A stretch of 64,000 nucleotides of DNA from NCBI RefSeq assembly GCF_003725535.1, contig NZ_RJSF01000019.1, positions 422,301 through 486,300 of the forward strand, in the 5' to 3' direction. Position numbers and translations under genes: made by a program. Under the pieces are notes generated by a model. It worked only from the letters and a program-made list of their open reading frames with translations, was not told the DNA's origin and searched no databases. Positions 24,588 to 33,808 of the stretch are shown one piece after another. The first letter of the stretch is position 1. Every line of letters starts with the position of its first letter. The DNA is from Nocardioides pocheonensis (GTDB taxonomy: Bacteria; Actinomycetota; Actinomycetes; Propionibacteriales; Nocardioidaceae).

Positions 24588-24818
24588 CGCGTCCCTTCCC
24601 GCTGGTGCTGAGTGTGCCGGGTACGAGTGAGCCCGGTTCGGGTGCACGGTGTGAGCCGGCTCACGGTGTGCCCATTCAACTCGCAACGCAGCACGGCGTC
24701 ACGCGGTGGTCCTGACTTCTCGCGGACCGGATGTTACTGAGGAGTAGGTGTCTGCGTCCAACCGGACGACGAGCCGGTCCGGTCCGGTCGTCGACCGTGC
24801 CGGCGGACGGGGCAGGCC

Positions 24819-25832
24819 TCAGTCGCCCTTGCCGCCGCCGAACATGATCTCGTCCCAGCTCGGCACCGAGGAACGGCCCTTCTTCTGCGCGCGGCCCGAC
24901 GGGCGGGCCGCGGCCGGCGTCTCGTCGTCCTCGGGAGCCCCGGCCGGGCCGACGGACGGCTCGTCCGCGGGCCGGTCCGGGACCTGGCCCGTGTCGAGAC
25001 CGGTGGTGTCCTCCGCGTCGGAGGAATCTGCGTCGTCGGGCTCGGCGTCGGCCTCGGCCGGCTCCTGCCCGTGGGTCTCCGCAGGTTGCTCCGCGATCCA
25101 GTCGGCGTCGCCGTGGTCGGCGGCGGGATCGAGCGCGCGGTCACGGACCAGCTCGATGGCGTCGTCTCCGAGCGGCAGCTCGTCGTCGGCGCGCTGGTCG
25201 CGGGACGGCACGGAGGAGAGCCGGCGCGGAGCAGCCCCCGCAGCGGGCGCCGGCACTGCCTCGCCGGTGAGCAGCCGCGCCTCCTCGTTGTCCGCGACGA
25301 CGTAGCGGCCGGGCTGGTCGTAGGTGAACTCGGCACGGCGCGGGCTGCCGGCGACGGCGTACTGCGCGATCAGGGTCCAGCGGCCGTCCTCGCGCCGCCA
25401 GGCGTCCCACGCGACGTCGTCGGCGCGCACGCCGATCGTGCTCAGGTGGGTGCGCGAGGCCTGGTCGAGCGTGCCCGCGGCCGTGGTGGCGTCGGTGGAG
25501 CGGCGGCGGATCGAGGACTTCTGGGCGTTCTCGGCGACGTGGGCGCGCTCGGCGAGGACCGGCGCGGCGAAGCCCATGATCGCGTCGACGGTCGTCTGCG
25601 CCGCGGCCGCGACCTCCTCGGCCGACTCGCCCCCGCGGATCCGGGCCTGGATGTCACGGGGACGGAGAGCGCTTTCCATCTTCATCTCCAACTGGCCGAG
25701 TCGAGCATGGTCGCCCCGGAGGGCCGCGCGAAGCTTGTGGTCGACGGGTACGGCGAACTCCTCGCCGGAGTTGCTGACCAGGACGAGGCTCTTGCCGTCC
25801 TTGCTCAGCCCCACCGGGGTGAGGTGCTGCAT
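24819..25832 (-). CDS. sepH: Cell division/septation protein SepH (DUF3071)
   Basis: A 337-residue actinobacterial FtsZ-interacting protein. The N-terminal DUF3071 domain (QHLTPVGLSKDGKSLVLVSNSGEEF, with the helix-turn-helix-like RPRDIQARIRGGESAEEVA) is followed by a long acidic, disordered linker and the conserved C-terminal tail RSSVPSWDEIMFGGGK. SepH stimulates FtsZ assembly in Streptomyces. AAGGAGT precedes the ATG. It is transcribed alone, divergent from the TRIC channel gene. Confidence 0.92.
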   Translation of the reverse strand: MQHLTPVGLSKDGKSLVLVSNSGEEFAVPVDHKLRAALRGDHARLGQLEMKMESALRPRDIQARIRGGESAEEVAAAAQTTVDAIMGFAAPVLAERAHVAENAQKSSIRRRSTDATTAAGTLDQASRTHLSTIGVRADDVAWDAWRREDGRWTLIAQYAVAGSPRRAEFTYDQPGRYVVADNEEARLLTGEAVPAPAAGAAPRRLSSVPSRDQRADDELPLGDDAIELVRDRALDPAADHGDADWIAEQPAETHGQEPAEADAEPDDADSSDAEDTTGLDTGQVPDRPADEPSVGPAGAPEDDETPAAARPSGRAQKKGRSSVPSWDEIMFGGGKGD

Positions 25833-25932
25833 CGTTGCCGACTCCTTCGATCCGCGTGGACCGAGCCTACCTTTCGGGACCGTCTCTCCGAGGGACGTTG
25901 CCGGGTGCGCGCCGTGCCCGGCTCGTGGCCCC

Positions 25933-25938
25933 TAGGCT
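25933..25938 (+). promoter_or_regulatory. -10 element of a likely leaderless promoter (TRIC gene)
   Basis: TAGGCT ends 6 bases before the ATG at 25945. Confidence 0.6.
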
Positions 25939-25944
25939 CCTGCC

Positions 25945-26574
25945 ATGCCTGCCGACTCGCCGCTCCTGCTGGTGCTCGAGCTGGTCGGGATCTTCGTCTT
26001 CGCCCTGTCCGGGGGGCTGGTCGCCGTGCGCAAGCACCTGGACATCTTCGGGGTGCTCGTCCTGGCCGGTACGACGGGCCTCGGCGGGGGCTTCCTGCGC
26101 GACGTGCTGATCGACGCGACCCCGCCGACCGCGCTGGCGGACTGGCGCTACCTGCTCGTCCCCGTGGCCGCCGGCCTGACCACGTTCCGGTTCCACCCGA
26201 CCCTGGGCCGGATGGAGCGGCTGGTGAACATCTTCGACGCGGCCGGACTGGGTCTGTTCTGCGTGACCGGGGCGCTCAAGGCTCTCGACCACGGCCTGGG
26301 CCCGGTGCCGGCCGCGCTGATGGGCATGGTCACGGGCATCGGCGGCGGCATGGCCCGCGACCTGCTCGCCGGTCGCGTCCCGGTGGTGTTCTCCAGCGAG
26401 CTCTACGCCACCCCGGCGCTCGCCGGCGCGGCCTGGGCGGTGCTGGCGCAGCGGCAGGGCTGGGACGTGTGGGTGGTCGCGCTGCCGGGTGTCGCCGTGT
26501 GCTTCGGCTGGCGGGTGCTGGCGATCATGCGCAACTGGCGGGCGCCGGTGCCCAGCGGCCCGGCCTCGGTCTGA
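25945..26574 (+). CDS. Trimeric intracellular cation (TRIC) channel family membrane protein
   Basis: A 209-residue protein with seven hydrophobic segments and the two glycine-rich internal repeats of UPF0126/TRIC channels: FALSGGLVAVRKHLDIFGV...TGLGGGFLRD and FCVTGALKALDHGL...TGIGGGMARDLL. Prokaryotic TRIC proteins form cation channels, potassium-permeable in those studied. It stands alone; leaderless start. Confidence 0.9.
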   Translation: MPADSPLLLVLELVGIFVFALSGGLVAVRKHLDIFGVLVLAGTTGLGGGFLRDVLIDATPPTALADWRYLLVPVAAGLTTFRFHPTLGRMERLVNIFDAAGLGLFCVTGALKALDHGLGPVPAALMGMVTGIGGGMARDLLAGRVPVVFSSELYATPALAGAAWAVLAQRQGWDVWVVALPGVAVCFGWRVLAIMRNWRAPVPSGPASV

Positions 26575-26609
26575 GCGTGCCGAAACCTGGTGAGGTGCGC
26601 GCAGAGTGA

Positions 26610-27905
26610 CTACGGACCCAACACGCGGCGCAGGTAGTCGTTGCTGAAGATCCGGTCCGGGTCGAGGCGGTCCCGGATCGCCTGGAACTCGGCCCACCTC
26701 GGGTAGGCCGGCTCGAGGTCCGCGGCGGTGCGGGTGTGCAGCTTGCCCCAGTGCGGTCGGCCGTCGTACTCGCGCAGGATGTCCTCGACGCCCCGGAAGT
26801 ACGCCGCGTGGTCGGTCTGGGCGTTCATGTGGAACGCGAGGTAGAGCGAGTCGCGGCCCGACGCCGTCGAGAGTGCGATGTCGTCGGCCGGCGTCGTGCG
26901 CACCTCGATCGGGAAGCTGATGTTGATCCCGCACGCGTCGATCCAGCGGCGCACCGCGCGGAGTGCGGAGAGTCCGGCCTCGCGCGGCACGGCGTACTCC
27001 ATCTCGCGGAAGACCACCGTGCGCGGGGAGGTGAACACCTTGTGCGGCACGTCGGAGTAGGTGCGTTCCGACAGGGCCCGGCCGGAGAGCCGGTTGATGC
27101 GGGGTATCGCTCCGCTCCAGCGGTTGCCGACCTTGTTCGCGAGCCCGAAGACGGTGTTGGAGAGGAACTCGTCGTCGAGCCAGCGTCGGAACGCGCTGAG
27201 CGGCTCGGCGTCGTCGACGGTGCGGTTGTTGGCCTTCGCCTGCACGCACTCGGAGTGCGGGAACCAGAACATCTCGAAGTGGTGGTTGCTCTCGACCAGC
27301 TCGTCGAACCGCTGCAGCGCCTCGTCCCAGCGCATCGGGAACTCGTGCGCCTCGAGGGTGAACATCGGCTCGACGCGGAAGGTGAGCGAGGTCAGGATGC
27401 CCAGGGCGCCGAGGCCGACCCGGGCCGCGGCGAACACCTCGGGGTGCTCGGTCGGCGAGGCCTGCACCACCTCGCCGGTGCCGGTGACCAGCTCCAGCCC
27501 GGCGATCTGCGCGCTGAGCGAGCCGACCAGACCGCCGGTGCCGTGGGTGCCGGTGGACGTCGCGCCGGCGAGGGTCTGCTCGGCGATGTCGCCCATGTTG
27601 TGCAGCGAGAGACCGAGCGTCTCCAGGCTCGCGTTGAGCACCCGCAGGGGCGTGCCGGCGAGGGCCGTCGCGGTCATCTGCTCCCGATCGACGGCGACGA
27701 TGCCGGACAGCTGACCCGGGCTCAGCATGATCCCCTCGGGGGCCGCGATGCCGGTGAACGAGTGGCCGGTGCCCGGCATCTTCACCGTCGTACGCCGCTC
27801 GCGGGCCCGCTCGACGGCGGCGACGACGTCGTCGGTGTCGCGCGGGGTGCGGACCTCGGTCGGGCTCGCGGAGACCAGGCCCGCCCAGTTGCGCCAGCTC
27901 GTCAT
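26610..27905 (-). CDS. FAD-linked oxidase of the D-arabinono-1,4-lactone / L-gulonolactone oxidase type
   Basis: A 431-residue VAO-fold flavoprotein. The FAD domain has PGTGHSFTGIA and GATSTGTHGTGG; the C-terminal ALO domain contains the characteristic HWGK motif near residue 375 (GRPHWGKLHT). A conserved His for covalent flavin is not obvious at the PGTGHS position. The enzyme oxidises a sugar lactone or polyol; substrate cannot be read. Its ATG overlaps the MFS stop codon (ATGA), and a TAGCCT hexamer sits 6 bases upstream inside that gene. Confidence 0.88.
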   Translation of the reverse strand: MTSWRNWAGLVSASPTEVRTPRDTDDVVAAVERARERRTTVKMPGTGHSFTGIAAPEGIMLSPGQLSGIVAVDREQMTATALAGTPLRVLNASLETLGLSLHNMGDIAEQTLAGATSTGTHGTGGLVGSLSAQIAGLELVTGTGEVVQASPTEHPEVFAAARVGLGALGILTSLTFRVEPMFTLEAHEFPMRWDEALQRFDELVESNHHFEMFWFPHSECVQAKANNRTVDDAEPLSAFRRWLDDEFLSNTVFGLANKVGNRWSGAIPRINRLSGRALSERTYSDVPHKVFTSPRTVVFREMEYAVPREAGLSALRAVRRWIDACGINISFPIEVRTTPADDIALSTASGRDSLYLAFHMNAQTDHAAYFRGVEDILREYDGRPHWGKLHTRTAADLEPAYPRWAEFQAIRDRLDPDRIFSNDYLRRVLGP

Positions 27906-29107
27906 GCCGGAAGGCTAGTTGTCGCCTCGGTGGGTGCGGGCGCCGGGCGGCAGAGCAGCGCCGTCGCGAGGGTCAGCGCTCCCGACCCCACGCACACCCA
28001 GTACGACGCCGCGCCGCCGGTGTGGTCGGCGACGACCCCGGCGAGGTAGGCGCCCGGCGCGATGCCGGCCGAGATCCCGGTCTGGAAGACGGCCATCGCC
28101 TCGGTGAGCCTGGAGCGCGGCGTGGACGCCTCGAGCAGGGACACGACCGCGATCAGGCTCGGCGCCAGCGTGAGTCCGATGAGGAAGAGGAGCACGCCGA
28201 GGACCACCAGGTCGTCGAGGAACGGCAGCGCCAGCATCGCTGCGGCGAGGAGCGCGACCCCGACCTGGAAGCGGCGGTGATCGGGGGTGCGCCAGTGCAG
28301 GGCACCCGCGACGACGCCGGAGACCATGCTGCCGAGCGAGAAGACCGCCAGCAGGGCGCCCGACGCGGGCTTGTGGCCGGCGTGCTGGGCGGTCGCGACG
28401 GTCGCCACCTCCAGGGCACCGAACAGGCACCCGAGCGCCACGGCGGCGGCAGCGATCGGAAGCAGCCGCACCCACGGCAGGGGGACCGTCGGCCTGCTGC
28501 GGTCGACCGGGTGCGCCGGTGGTGCGGTCTTGCGCTGGAGTGCCAGCAGGAGCGGGCCGGCGGTGCCGACGACGAGCGCGGCGACCAGCCCCGTCTGCGG
28601 CGCGTAGAGAGTGGAGAGGAACGTCACCAGCGCAGGCCCGGTGACGAACACGACCTCGTCGCCGACCGCCTCGACGGCGAATGCCGTGTGCCGCTCGCGG
28701 TCCGAGGTCACGAGGTGGGCCCACCGGGCGCGCACCATCGAGCCGACCTGCGGGAGCGTGGCACCGGAGAGCGCGGCCCACACGTGCGGCCAGGGCGTCG
28801 GCCACTGGTGCGTGGCTGCCTGCACCAGGAGGCCGGTCGTCAGGGCGAACAGCACCGCGTCGACGTACAGGACGACCGTCTGGCCGAACCGGTCGGCGAG
28901 TCGGCCGTGCGGGATCGCGACCACCGCGTTGCCGATGACGTACGCCGCCGACACCTGACCGGCCAGCGTGTAGGAGCCCGTCACGGTGCTGACCAGCAGG
29001 ACGATGCCGAGGGTCATCATCGAGATCGGCAGGCGCGCCAGCATGCCGGTGGCGGAGAACGCCCGCGCGCCCGGGTGGGCGAAGACGGCACGGTAGGCAT
29101 CGAGCAT
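27902..29107 (-). CDS. MFS transporter
   Basis: A 401-residue membrane protein with about 12 hydrophobic helices. The A-motif is visible (AIPHGRLADRFGQTVVLY). TAGAGT lies 9 bases before the ATG, with no Shine-Dalgarno. It is the first gene of a two-gene unit with the FAD-linked oxidase, joined by a 4-base ATGA overlap, so the transporter may handle the oxidase substrate or product. Substrate unknown. Confidence 0.85.
   Translation of the reverse strand: MLDAYRAVFAHPGARAFSATGMLARLPISMMTLGIVLLVSTVTGSYTLAGQVSAAYVIGNAVVAIPHGRLADRFGQTVVLYVDAVLFALTTGLLVQAATHQWPTPWPHVWAALSGATLPQVGSMVRARWAHLVTSDRERHTAFAVEAVGDEVVFVTGPALVTFLSTLYAPQTGLVAALVVGTAGPLLLALQRKTAPPAHPVDRSRPTVPLPWVRLLPIAAAAVALGCLFGALEVATVATAQHAGHKPASGALLAVFSLGSMVSGVVAGALHWRTPDHRRFQVGVALLAAAMLALPFLDDLVVLGVLLFLIGLTLAPSLIAVVSLLEASTPRSRLTEAMAVFQTGISAGIAPGAYLAGVVADHTGGAASYWVCVGSGALTLATALLCRPAPAPTEATTSLPA
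27912..27917 (-). promoter_or_regulatory. Possible internal -10 element before the FAD-linked oxidase
   Basis: TAGCCT on the minus strand, 6 bases before the ATG at 27905, lies within the last codons of the MFS gene. It could give a separate leaderless transcript or be incidental. Confidence 0.35.
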
Positions 29108-29165
29108 GGCCCGGTGACTCTAGAGGGCGCGTCGCAGACCCGGCCAAGGGTTAACGCCCGAGTCC

Positions 29166-29171
29166 TAGGAT
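29166..29171 (+). promoter_or_regulatory. -10 element of a likely leaderless promoter (ferrochelatase)
   Basis: TAGGAT ends 6 bases before the ATG at 29178. Confidence 0.6.
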
Positions 29172-29177
29172 GCAGGC

Positions 29178-30263
29178 ATGCCTCCTGGTGTGGACCCGTT
29201 CGACGCGCTGCTGCTGGTCTCGTTCGGTGGCCCCGAGCGCCCCGAGGACGTCGTGCCGTTCCTGCGCAACGTGACCGCGGGCAAGGACATCCCCGACGAG
29301 CGCCTGGTCGAGGTCGGTGCGCACTACGACCTCTTCGGCGGCCGCAGCCCGATCAACGACCAGAACCGCGTGCTCGTCGCCGCGGTCCGGGAGGACTTCG
29401 TCTCCAACGGGATCGACGTCCCGGTCTACTGGGGCAACCGCAACTGGGACCCCTACCTGGCCGACACGCTCGCCAAGATGACCGCCGACGGCGTCACCAG
29501 GGCCGCGTGCCTGCTGACTTCGGCGTACTCCTCCTACTCCGGGTGCCGGCAGTACCGCGAGAACCTCGCCGACGCCCACGCGTCCGTGCCCGGCGCACCG
29601 CGCCTCGACCGGCTGCGCGCGTACTTCAACCACCCCGGCTTCGTGGAGCCGAACGTCGACGCCACCCTGGCCGCGCTGGCCGCCCTGCCCGACGCCGTAC
29701 GCCGGGAGGCCCACCTCGTCTTCGTCACGCACTCGATCCCGCTGGGCATGAACGCCGCGAGCGGTCCGATCGGCGACGCCTACGTCCACCAGCACCGCAG
29801 CGTGATGGACGAGATCAACGACCGGGTCCGCGAGGAGACCGGGCACCGCTACCCGTCCGCGCTGGTGTACTGCTCGCGCTCCGGACCGCCCGCGGTGCCG
29901 TGGCTCGAGCCCGACGTCAACGACCACCTGCGCGCGCTGCACGCCCGTGACGTGCCGGCCGCGGTCCTGATCCCGATCGGCTTCGTCTCCGACCACATGG
30001 AGGTGGTCTACGACCTCGACACCGAGGCGATGGCCACCGCCCGTGAGCTCGGGCTGGCCTGCGAGCGCGCCGCGACCGCCGGCGTCGACCCGCGCTTCGT
30101 GGCGATGGCGCGCGACCTTCTCCTCGAGCGCGCGGCCGTCGAGCGCGGCGCGGACCCGCCGCGCGCGGTCGTCGGAACGATTCCTCCCGCCTGGGACGTG
30201 TGCGCGGCCGGCTGCTGCGCCAATCCGCGCGGTCCGCGCCCGGCCCTGTGCGGCTCCGACTAG
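29178..30263 (+). CDS. hemH: Coproporphyrin ferrochelatase (HemH/CpfC)
   Basis: A 361-residue enzyme inserting iron into coproporphyrin III in the actinobacterial haem route. Motifs: [40 protein letters not shown], catalytic His in VFVTHSIP, and [17 protein letters not shown] with its conserved Glu. The C-terminal cysteines (C342, C346, C347, C358) resemble the [2Fe-2S] ligands of actinobacterial ferrochelatases. The TAG stop overlaps the GTG start of the next gene (TAGTG). In actinobacteria the product is coproheme rather than protoheme; that is family knowledge. Confidence 0.93.
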   Translation: MPPGVDPFDALLLVSFGGPERPEDVVPFLRNVTAGKDIPDERLVEVGAHYDLFGGRSPINDQNRVLVAAVREDFVSNGIDVPVYWGNRNWDPYLADTLAKMTADGVTRAACLLTSAYSSYSGCRQYRENLADAHASVPGAPRLDRLRAYFNHPGFVEPNVDATLAALAALPDAVRREAHLVFVTHSIPLGMNAASGPIGDAYVHQHRSVMDEINDRVREETGHRYPSALVYCSRSGPPAVPWLEPDVNDHLRALHARDVPAAVLIPIGFVSDHMEVVYDLDTEAMATARELGLACERAATAGVDPRFVAMARDLLLERAAVERGADPPRAVVGTIPPAWDVCAAGCCANPRGPRPALCGSD

Positions 30264-31117
30264 TGCCCGCCGACGCGCGACCGGGGCCCGCGACCGACGA
30301 CCTCTCGACGGAGCCCGCCGACGAGCTCCTGGACGAGCTGCTCGACCTGGCGCTCCGGGTCGCCCGCGAGGCCGCCGCGCTGGTCCGCACGCGCCGCGAG
30401 GAGGGCGTGCAGGTCGCCGCGACCAAGAGCAGCATCACCGACGTCGTCACCCAGGCCGACCGCGACAGCGAGGAGCTGATCCGCACCCGGGTGCTGTCGG
30501 CGCGGCCCGGTGACGGCCTCCTCGGCGAGGAGGGGAGCGACTCGACCGGGACCACCGGCGTGCGCTGGGTGGTCGACCCGATCGACGGCACCGTGAACTA
30601 CCTCCACGGCCTCGACCAGTACGCCGTGTCGATCGGCGTCGAGGTCGACGGCCGGGTCCAGGTCGGGGTGGTCCTCAATGCCGCCACCGGCGACGAGTTC
30701 ACCGCCGTGCGAGGCCGGGGCGCCCACCGGAACGGCCGACCGATCCGGGCGGCCGCGCGCGTCGCGCTGGAGCACGCCGTGGTCGCGACCGGCTACAACT
30801 ACGAGCTCCCGATCCGCGCGCGCCAGGCCCAGGCGGTGGCCTCGCTGGTGGTGAGGATCGCCGATGTCCGACGCCTCGGGTCGTGTGCGCTGGACCTCTG
30901 CGCGGTCGCGGCGGGCCAGCTCGACGGTTACGTCGAGGAGGGCTGCAACCCCTGGGACTACGCCGCCGGGGGCCTGGTCGCCGAGGAAGCCGGTGCGGTC
31001 GTCGAGATCCTCACCGGTGCCTCGGGACGGCGGTTGGTGGTGGCCGCGCCCGGCCCGTCGTACGCGGAGTTCCTGGGTCTGGTGACGTCCTGCGGGTTCA
31101 CGGCGCATGGGGCCTGA
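30263..31117 (+). CDS. suhB: Inositol monophosphatase family protein (SuhB-like)
   Basis: A 284-residue Mg-dependent phosphatase of the inositol monophosphatase family. The metal site motifs are GEEGS near residue 90, WVVDPIDGTVNYLHG near 100-113, and GCNPWDYAAGG near 228-238. GTG at 30263 overlaps the ferrochelatase stop, so translation is coupled. In M. tuberculosis suhB (Rv2701c) also lies between sigA and dut, which supports orthology. Likely substrate is inositol-1-phosphate for mycothiol or phosphatidylinositol synthesis. Confidence 0.9.
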   Translation: MPADARPGPATDDLSTEPADELLDELLDLALRVAREAAALVRTRREEGVQVAATKSSITDVVTQADRDSEELIRTRVLSARPGDGLLGEEGSDSTGTTGVRWVVDPIDGTVNYLHGLDQYAVSIGVEVDGRVQVGVVLNAATGDEFTAVRGRGAHRNGRPIRAAARVALEHAVVATGYNYELPIRARQAQAVASLVVRIADVRRLGSCALDLCAVAAGQLDGYVEEGCNPWDYAAGGLVAEEAGAVVEILTGASGRRLVVAAPGPSYAEFLGLVTSCGFTAHGA

Positions 31118-31197
31118 GGGACGGGGAACAAGTGCCCGGGCCCGTGCGTTGTGCCAGTCCGCGGACACACCGCGGAATGGATGTGCACTTCCGCCCG

Positions 31198-31210
31198 TTG
31201 TGGTGCACAA
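31198..31210. promoter_or_regulatory. Inverted repeat upstream of the DUF4193 gene
   Basis: TTGTG-GTG-CACAA, a 5-bp dyad with a 3-base spacer, about 90 bases before the DUF4193 start. CACAAT within it could be a -10 element. The binding factor is unknown. The rest of 31118-31297 shows nothing else recognisable. Confidence 0.35.
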
Positions 31211-31297
31211 TCTGCGCGCCGTCACAAAGCGGACGGCGTGGACGAACCGCTCCGGCGGTGCCGACGAGCACGAGGGCCGGAGGGTAGGAGAGGGACG

Positions 31298-31588
31298 ATG
31301 GCGACCGACTACGACGCACCACGCAAGACCGAGGAAGAGCAGAACGAGGACAGCCTCGAAGAGCTCAAGGCGCGGCGTCACGACAAGAACTCCGGCAAGG
31401 TCGACGAGGACGAGGCCGAGGCGGCCGAGTCGTTCGAGCTGCCCGGGGCCGACCTGAGCCACGAGGAGCTGGCGGTCGAGGTGATGCCCCGTCAGGACGA
31501 CGAGTTCACCTGCATGAGCTGCTTCCTGGTGCACCACCGCAGCCAGCTCGCCGACGAGAAGAAGATGATCTGTCGCGACTGCGCCTGA
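31298..31588 (+). CDS. DUF4193 family zinc-ribbon-like protein
   Basis: A 96-residue acidic protein with C-terminal CMSC (x16-18) CRDC, a probable zinc site, and an N-terminus rich in Glu and Lys. GTAGGAGAGGG precedes the ATG. It is orthologous by motif and position to Rv2699c. It is highly conserved in actinobacteria, often essential, and of unknown function. A strong hairpin terminator follows. Confidence 0.9.
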   Translation: MATDYDAPRKTEEEQNEDSLEELKARRHDKNSGKVDEDEAEAAESFELPGADLSHEELAVEVMPRQDDEFTCMSCFLVHHRSQLADEKKMICRDCA

Positions 31589-31638
31589 CCGGCGATGCTC
31601 CACCCATGCTGACCGGCTGACTGCCGGCACACGAACCG

Positions 31639-31670
31639 ACGGCCGCCTCCCCTCTGGGGGAGGCGGCCGT
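31639..31670. terminator. Strong bidirectional hairpin terminator
   Basis: A perfect 14-bp inverted repeat (31639-31652 and 31657-31670, loop TCTG) followed on the plus strand by TCTGTCGT. It lies between the convergent DUF4193 and DUF4235 genes and can serve both. Confidence 0.85.
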
Positions 31671-31695
31671 TCTGTCGTCGGGGGCCGTCGGTGGC

Positions 31696-31998
31696 TCAGG
31701 CGTCGTCGGCGACGCCCGGCGGCAGGTGCCCGGTGGAGCGGGCGTAGTACTGCGCCGCGCGCCGCGTCGCCAGCATGCGCGCGACCGCGACGATGGTGCC
31801 GCTCGCGGCGGCCCACAGCAGCGCCTCGCGCATCTCGACGTCGGGCGAGGCCGGGTTGGCCGGCGGCGGCTTCCCGGTCGCGGCTCGCCACGAGGCGTTC
31901 AACGCCTTGCGGGCCGTGGTCGCGGCGACCAGGGCCGCGATCAGCGAGAAGATGCCCCAGACCTTCGAGCTGTCCTTCTTGCCGGCGTCCTTCGACAT
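31696..31998 (-). CDS. DUF4235 family membrane protein
   Basis: A 100-residue protein with a hydrophobic helix near the N-terminus (VWGIFSLIAALVAATTA) and another near the middle (ALLWAAASGTIVAVARML), in the DUF4235 pattern with KALNASWRAATGKPPPANP between. ATG 31998 has GAGAGG upstream. Unknown function; probably a small inner-membrane protein. Confidence 0.82.
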   Translation of the reverse strand: MSKDAGKKDSSKVWGIFSLIAALVAATTARKALNASWRAATGKPPPANPASPDVEMREALLWAAASGTIVAVARMLATRRAAQYYARSTGHLPPGVADDA

Positions 31999-32080
31999 GG
32001 TTGCCTCTCGGTTCGGGTGGCTCAAACCTTAGCGTCGGTCCACCGACCGCGGTGGGGTGAGCGCATTGCTGGACGAGGAT

Positions 32081-32599
32081 CTAGTGCCCGGTCGGCGGGC
32101 CGCCATGCGGAGGACCCTCGGCGGGCCCACCCAGGGCCGCGGCGAGCTGGCGCGGGTGGCGCGAGGAGATCAGCCAGTACGGCGTCGGGTCGCGCGGGTC
32201 CTCGATCCGCACCCGCACCGAGCGCGAGATGTAGGGCCGGGTGACCAGGTAGGCCCGGGCGTCCGCCTCGACCCCGTGGACCAGGCGCGTGGCGTCCTTG
32301 TCGAGGGCCTCCGCTGCGCCGAGGAGGGCGAGCGGGACCTGCGCCTGGCCGGCGTGCAGGACGCCGTCGCGCACCTCCACCTGCGCCGAGCCCAGCCACC
32401 AGAAGACCCCGTAGACGAGGGCGAGCAGCGCGCCCGACGCGGTCCAGGCCAGCCAGCCGGGCAGCGCCACGATCAGCGCGAGCCACGCCGTGGCCAGGAA
32501 CATCGTGGCCTGCACCCACCAGCGCAACGGGACGTGCAGCCGCTCGCGGTACGTGGCGGCCGGGTCGGCGCCGTGCGCGATCCGGTCCCTGGCAGGCAT
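32081..32599 (-). CDS. DUF3093 family membrane protein
   Basis: A 172-residue protein with two close hydrophobic helices (ATMFLATAWLALIVALPGWL and GALLALVYGVFWW) followed by a soluble domain ending in YWLISSRHPRQLAAAL. This is the DUF3093 layout, matching Rv2698, which also lies beside dut. ATG 32599 is preferred over a TTG two codons upstream; CAGGCT ends 6 bases before it. Divergent from dut by 52 bases. Function unknown. Confidence 0.87.
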   Translation of the reverse strand: MPARDRIAHGADPAATYRERLHVPLRWWVQATMFLATAWLALIVALPGWLAWTASGALLALVYGVFWWLGSAQVEVRDGVLHAGQAQVPLALLGAAEALDKDATRLVHGVEADARAYLVTRPYISRSVRVRIEDPRDPTPYWLISSRHPRQLAAALGGPAEGPPHGGPPTGH

Positions 32600-32637
32600 G
32601 GGCAAAGCCTGACATCAGGCCACCCGGACCACGCAGG

Positions 32638-32643
32638 TAGGGT
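32638..32643 (+). promoter_or_regulatory. -10 element of the dut promoter
   Basis: TAGGGT ends 8 bases before the GTG start at 32652; no Shine-Dalgarno fits between. Confidence 0.55.
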
Positions 32644-32651
32644 CGCACCCC

Positions 32652-33125
32652 GTGAGCGAGCGACGTGGTCCCGAGACCGGCGCGAGCGTGCGGATCGGCA
32701 TCGTCCGGCTCGACCCCGAGCTCCCGGTGCCGGCGTACGCCCACCCCGGCGACGCCGGCGCCGACCTGTGCACGCGCGAGGACGTCAGCCTGGCTCCGGG
32801 CGAGCGGCGCCTGGTGCCCACCGGCATCGCCCTCGCGCTGCCCGACGGGTACGTCGGCCTGGTGCATCCGCGCTCCGGCCTGGCCCATCGCGCCGGGCTC
32901 TCGATCGTCAATGCGCCCGGCACCATCGATGCGGGCTACCGTGGGGAGGTGCAGGTGTGCCTGGTCAACCTCGACCGGGCGACGCCGATCGAGCTGAAGC
33001 GCGGTGACCGCATCGCGCAGCTGGTCGTGCAGCGCGTGGAGACCGCCGACTTCGTCGAGGTCGACGAGCTGCCCGACTCGGCGCGCGGCACCGGGGGTCA
33101 CGGATCGACGGGAGGATTCGCATGA
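32652..33125 (+). CDS. dut: dUTP diphosphatase
   Basis: A 157-residue trimeric dUTPase that cleaves dUTP to dUMP and prevents uracil incorporation. All five motifs are present: [29 protein letters not shown] (catalytic Asp, Tyr), [12 protein letters not shown], and [12 protein letters not shown] at the C-terminus. First gene of a dut-DUF3710 unit (ATGA overlap). Confidence 0.96.
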   Translation: MSERRGPETGASVRIGIVRLDPELPVPAYAHPGDAGADLCTREDVSLAPGERRLVPTGIALALPDGYVGLVHPRSGLAHRAGLSIVNAPGTIDAGYRGEVQVCLVNLDRATPIELKRGDRIAQLVVQRVETADFVEVDELPDSARGTGGHGSTGGFA

Positions 33126-33799
33126 GGCTGGGACGCAGGAAGGCCACGGACGACCACGAGGGCCTCGCCGCGGTGGACGGCTCGGCGGAGGGCGATGGTG
33201 GGACCGAGGCCGCCGCGGTGAGCCCGACCGGCCCGCTCGACGTCAGCGAGGTCGACCCGGACGCCACCTACATCGACCTGGGCAGCCTGCTCGTGCAGCC
33301 GCCCGACGGACTCGACCTGCGGCTGCAGGTCGACGAGCAGAGCGGCACGGTGATGACGGTGCTGCTGGTCTCCGAGGAGGGCGTCCTGGAGGTCCGGGCG
33401 TTCGCCTCCGCCCGCGGCGGCGACCTCTGGGCCGACGCGCGCCGTGAGATCGCGGCGGACACCGCGCGTCGCGGCGGGACGGCCACCGAGCAGGAGGGCG
33501 ACTTCGGCCCGGAGCTGTTCTGCGAGGTGCCGGTGACCGGACCGAACGGTGAGTCCCTGATGCAGCCCTCGCGGGTGATCGGTCACACCGGTCCGCGCTG
33601 GTTCCTCCGGGCGACCCTGGCGGGACGGCCCGCCGTCGACGCGGAGTACGCCGCACCCTTCGAGCACGCCCTGCGCACGCTCGCCGTCCGCCGGGGCAAC
33701 GAGGCGATGCCCCCCGGTGAGGCCCTGCCGCTGCGGATGCCGCCGCAGGCGACCCAGATCGACGCCGACGGCGCCGCCGTGGGCGACCCCGCGGAATAG
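33122..33799 (+). CDS. DUF3710 family protein
   Basis: A 225-residue soluble protein, orthologous by content and position to Rv2696c. The N-terminus is charged; the domain begins [22 protein letters not shown] and continues to a [13 protein letters not shown] motif and the tail ALPLRMPPQ. Translation is coupled to dut by an ATGA overlap. Function unknown. Confidence 0.87.
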   Translation: MRLGRRKATDDHEGLAAVDGSAEGDGGTEAAAVSPTGPLDVSEVDPDATYIDLGSLLVQPPDGLDLRLQVDEQSGTVMTVLLVSEEGVLEVRAFASARGGDLWADARREIAADTARRGGTATEQEGDFGPELFCEVPVTGPNGESLMQPSRVIGHTGPRWFLRATLAGRPAVDAEYAAPFEHALRTLAVRRGNEAMPPGEALPLRMPPQATQIDADGAAVGDPAE

Positions 33800-33802
33800 G
33801 CT
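33797..33802 (+). promoter_or_regulatory. -10 element of a likely leaderless promoter (OB-fold gene)
   Basis: TAGGCT at the DUF3710 stop region ends 6 bases before the ATG at 33809. Confidence 0.5.
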
Positions 33803-33808
33803 GAGCAC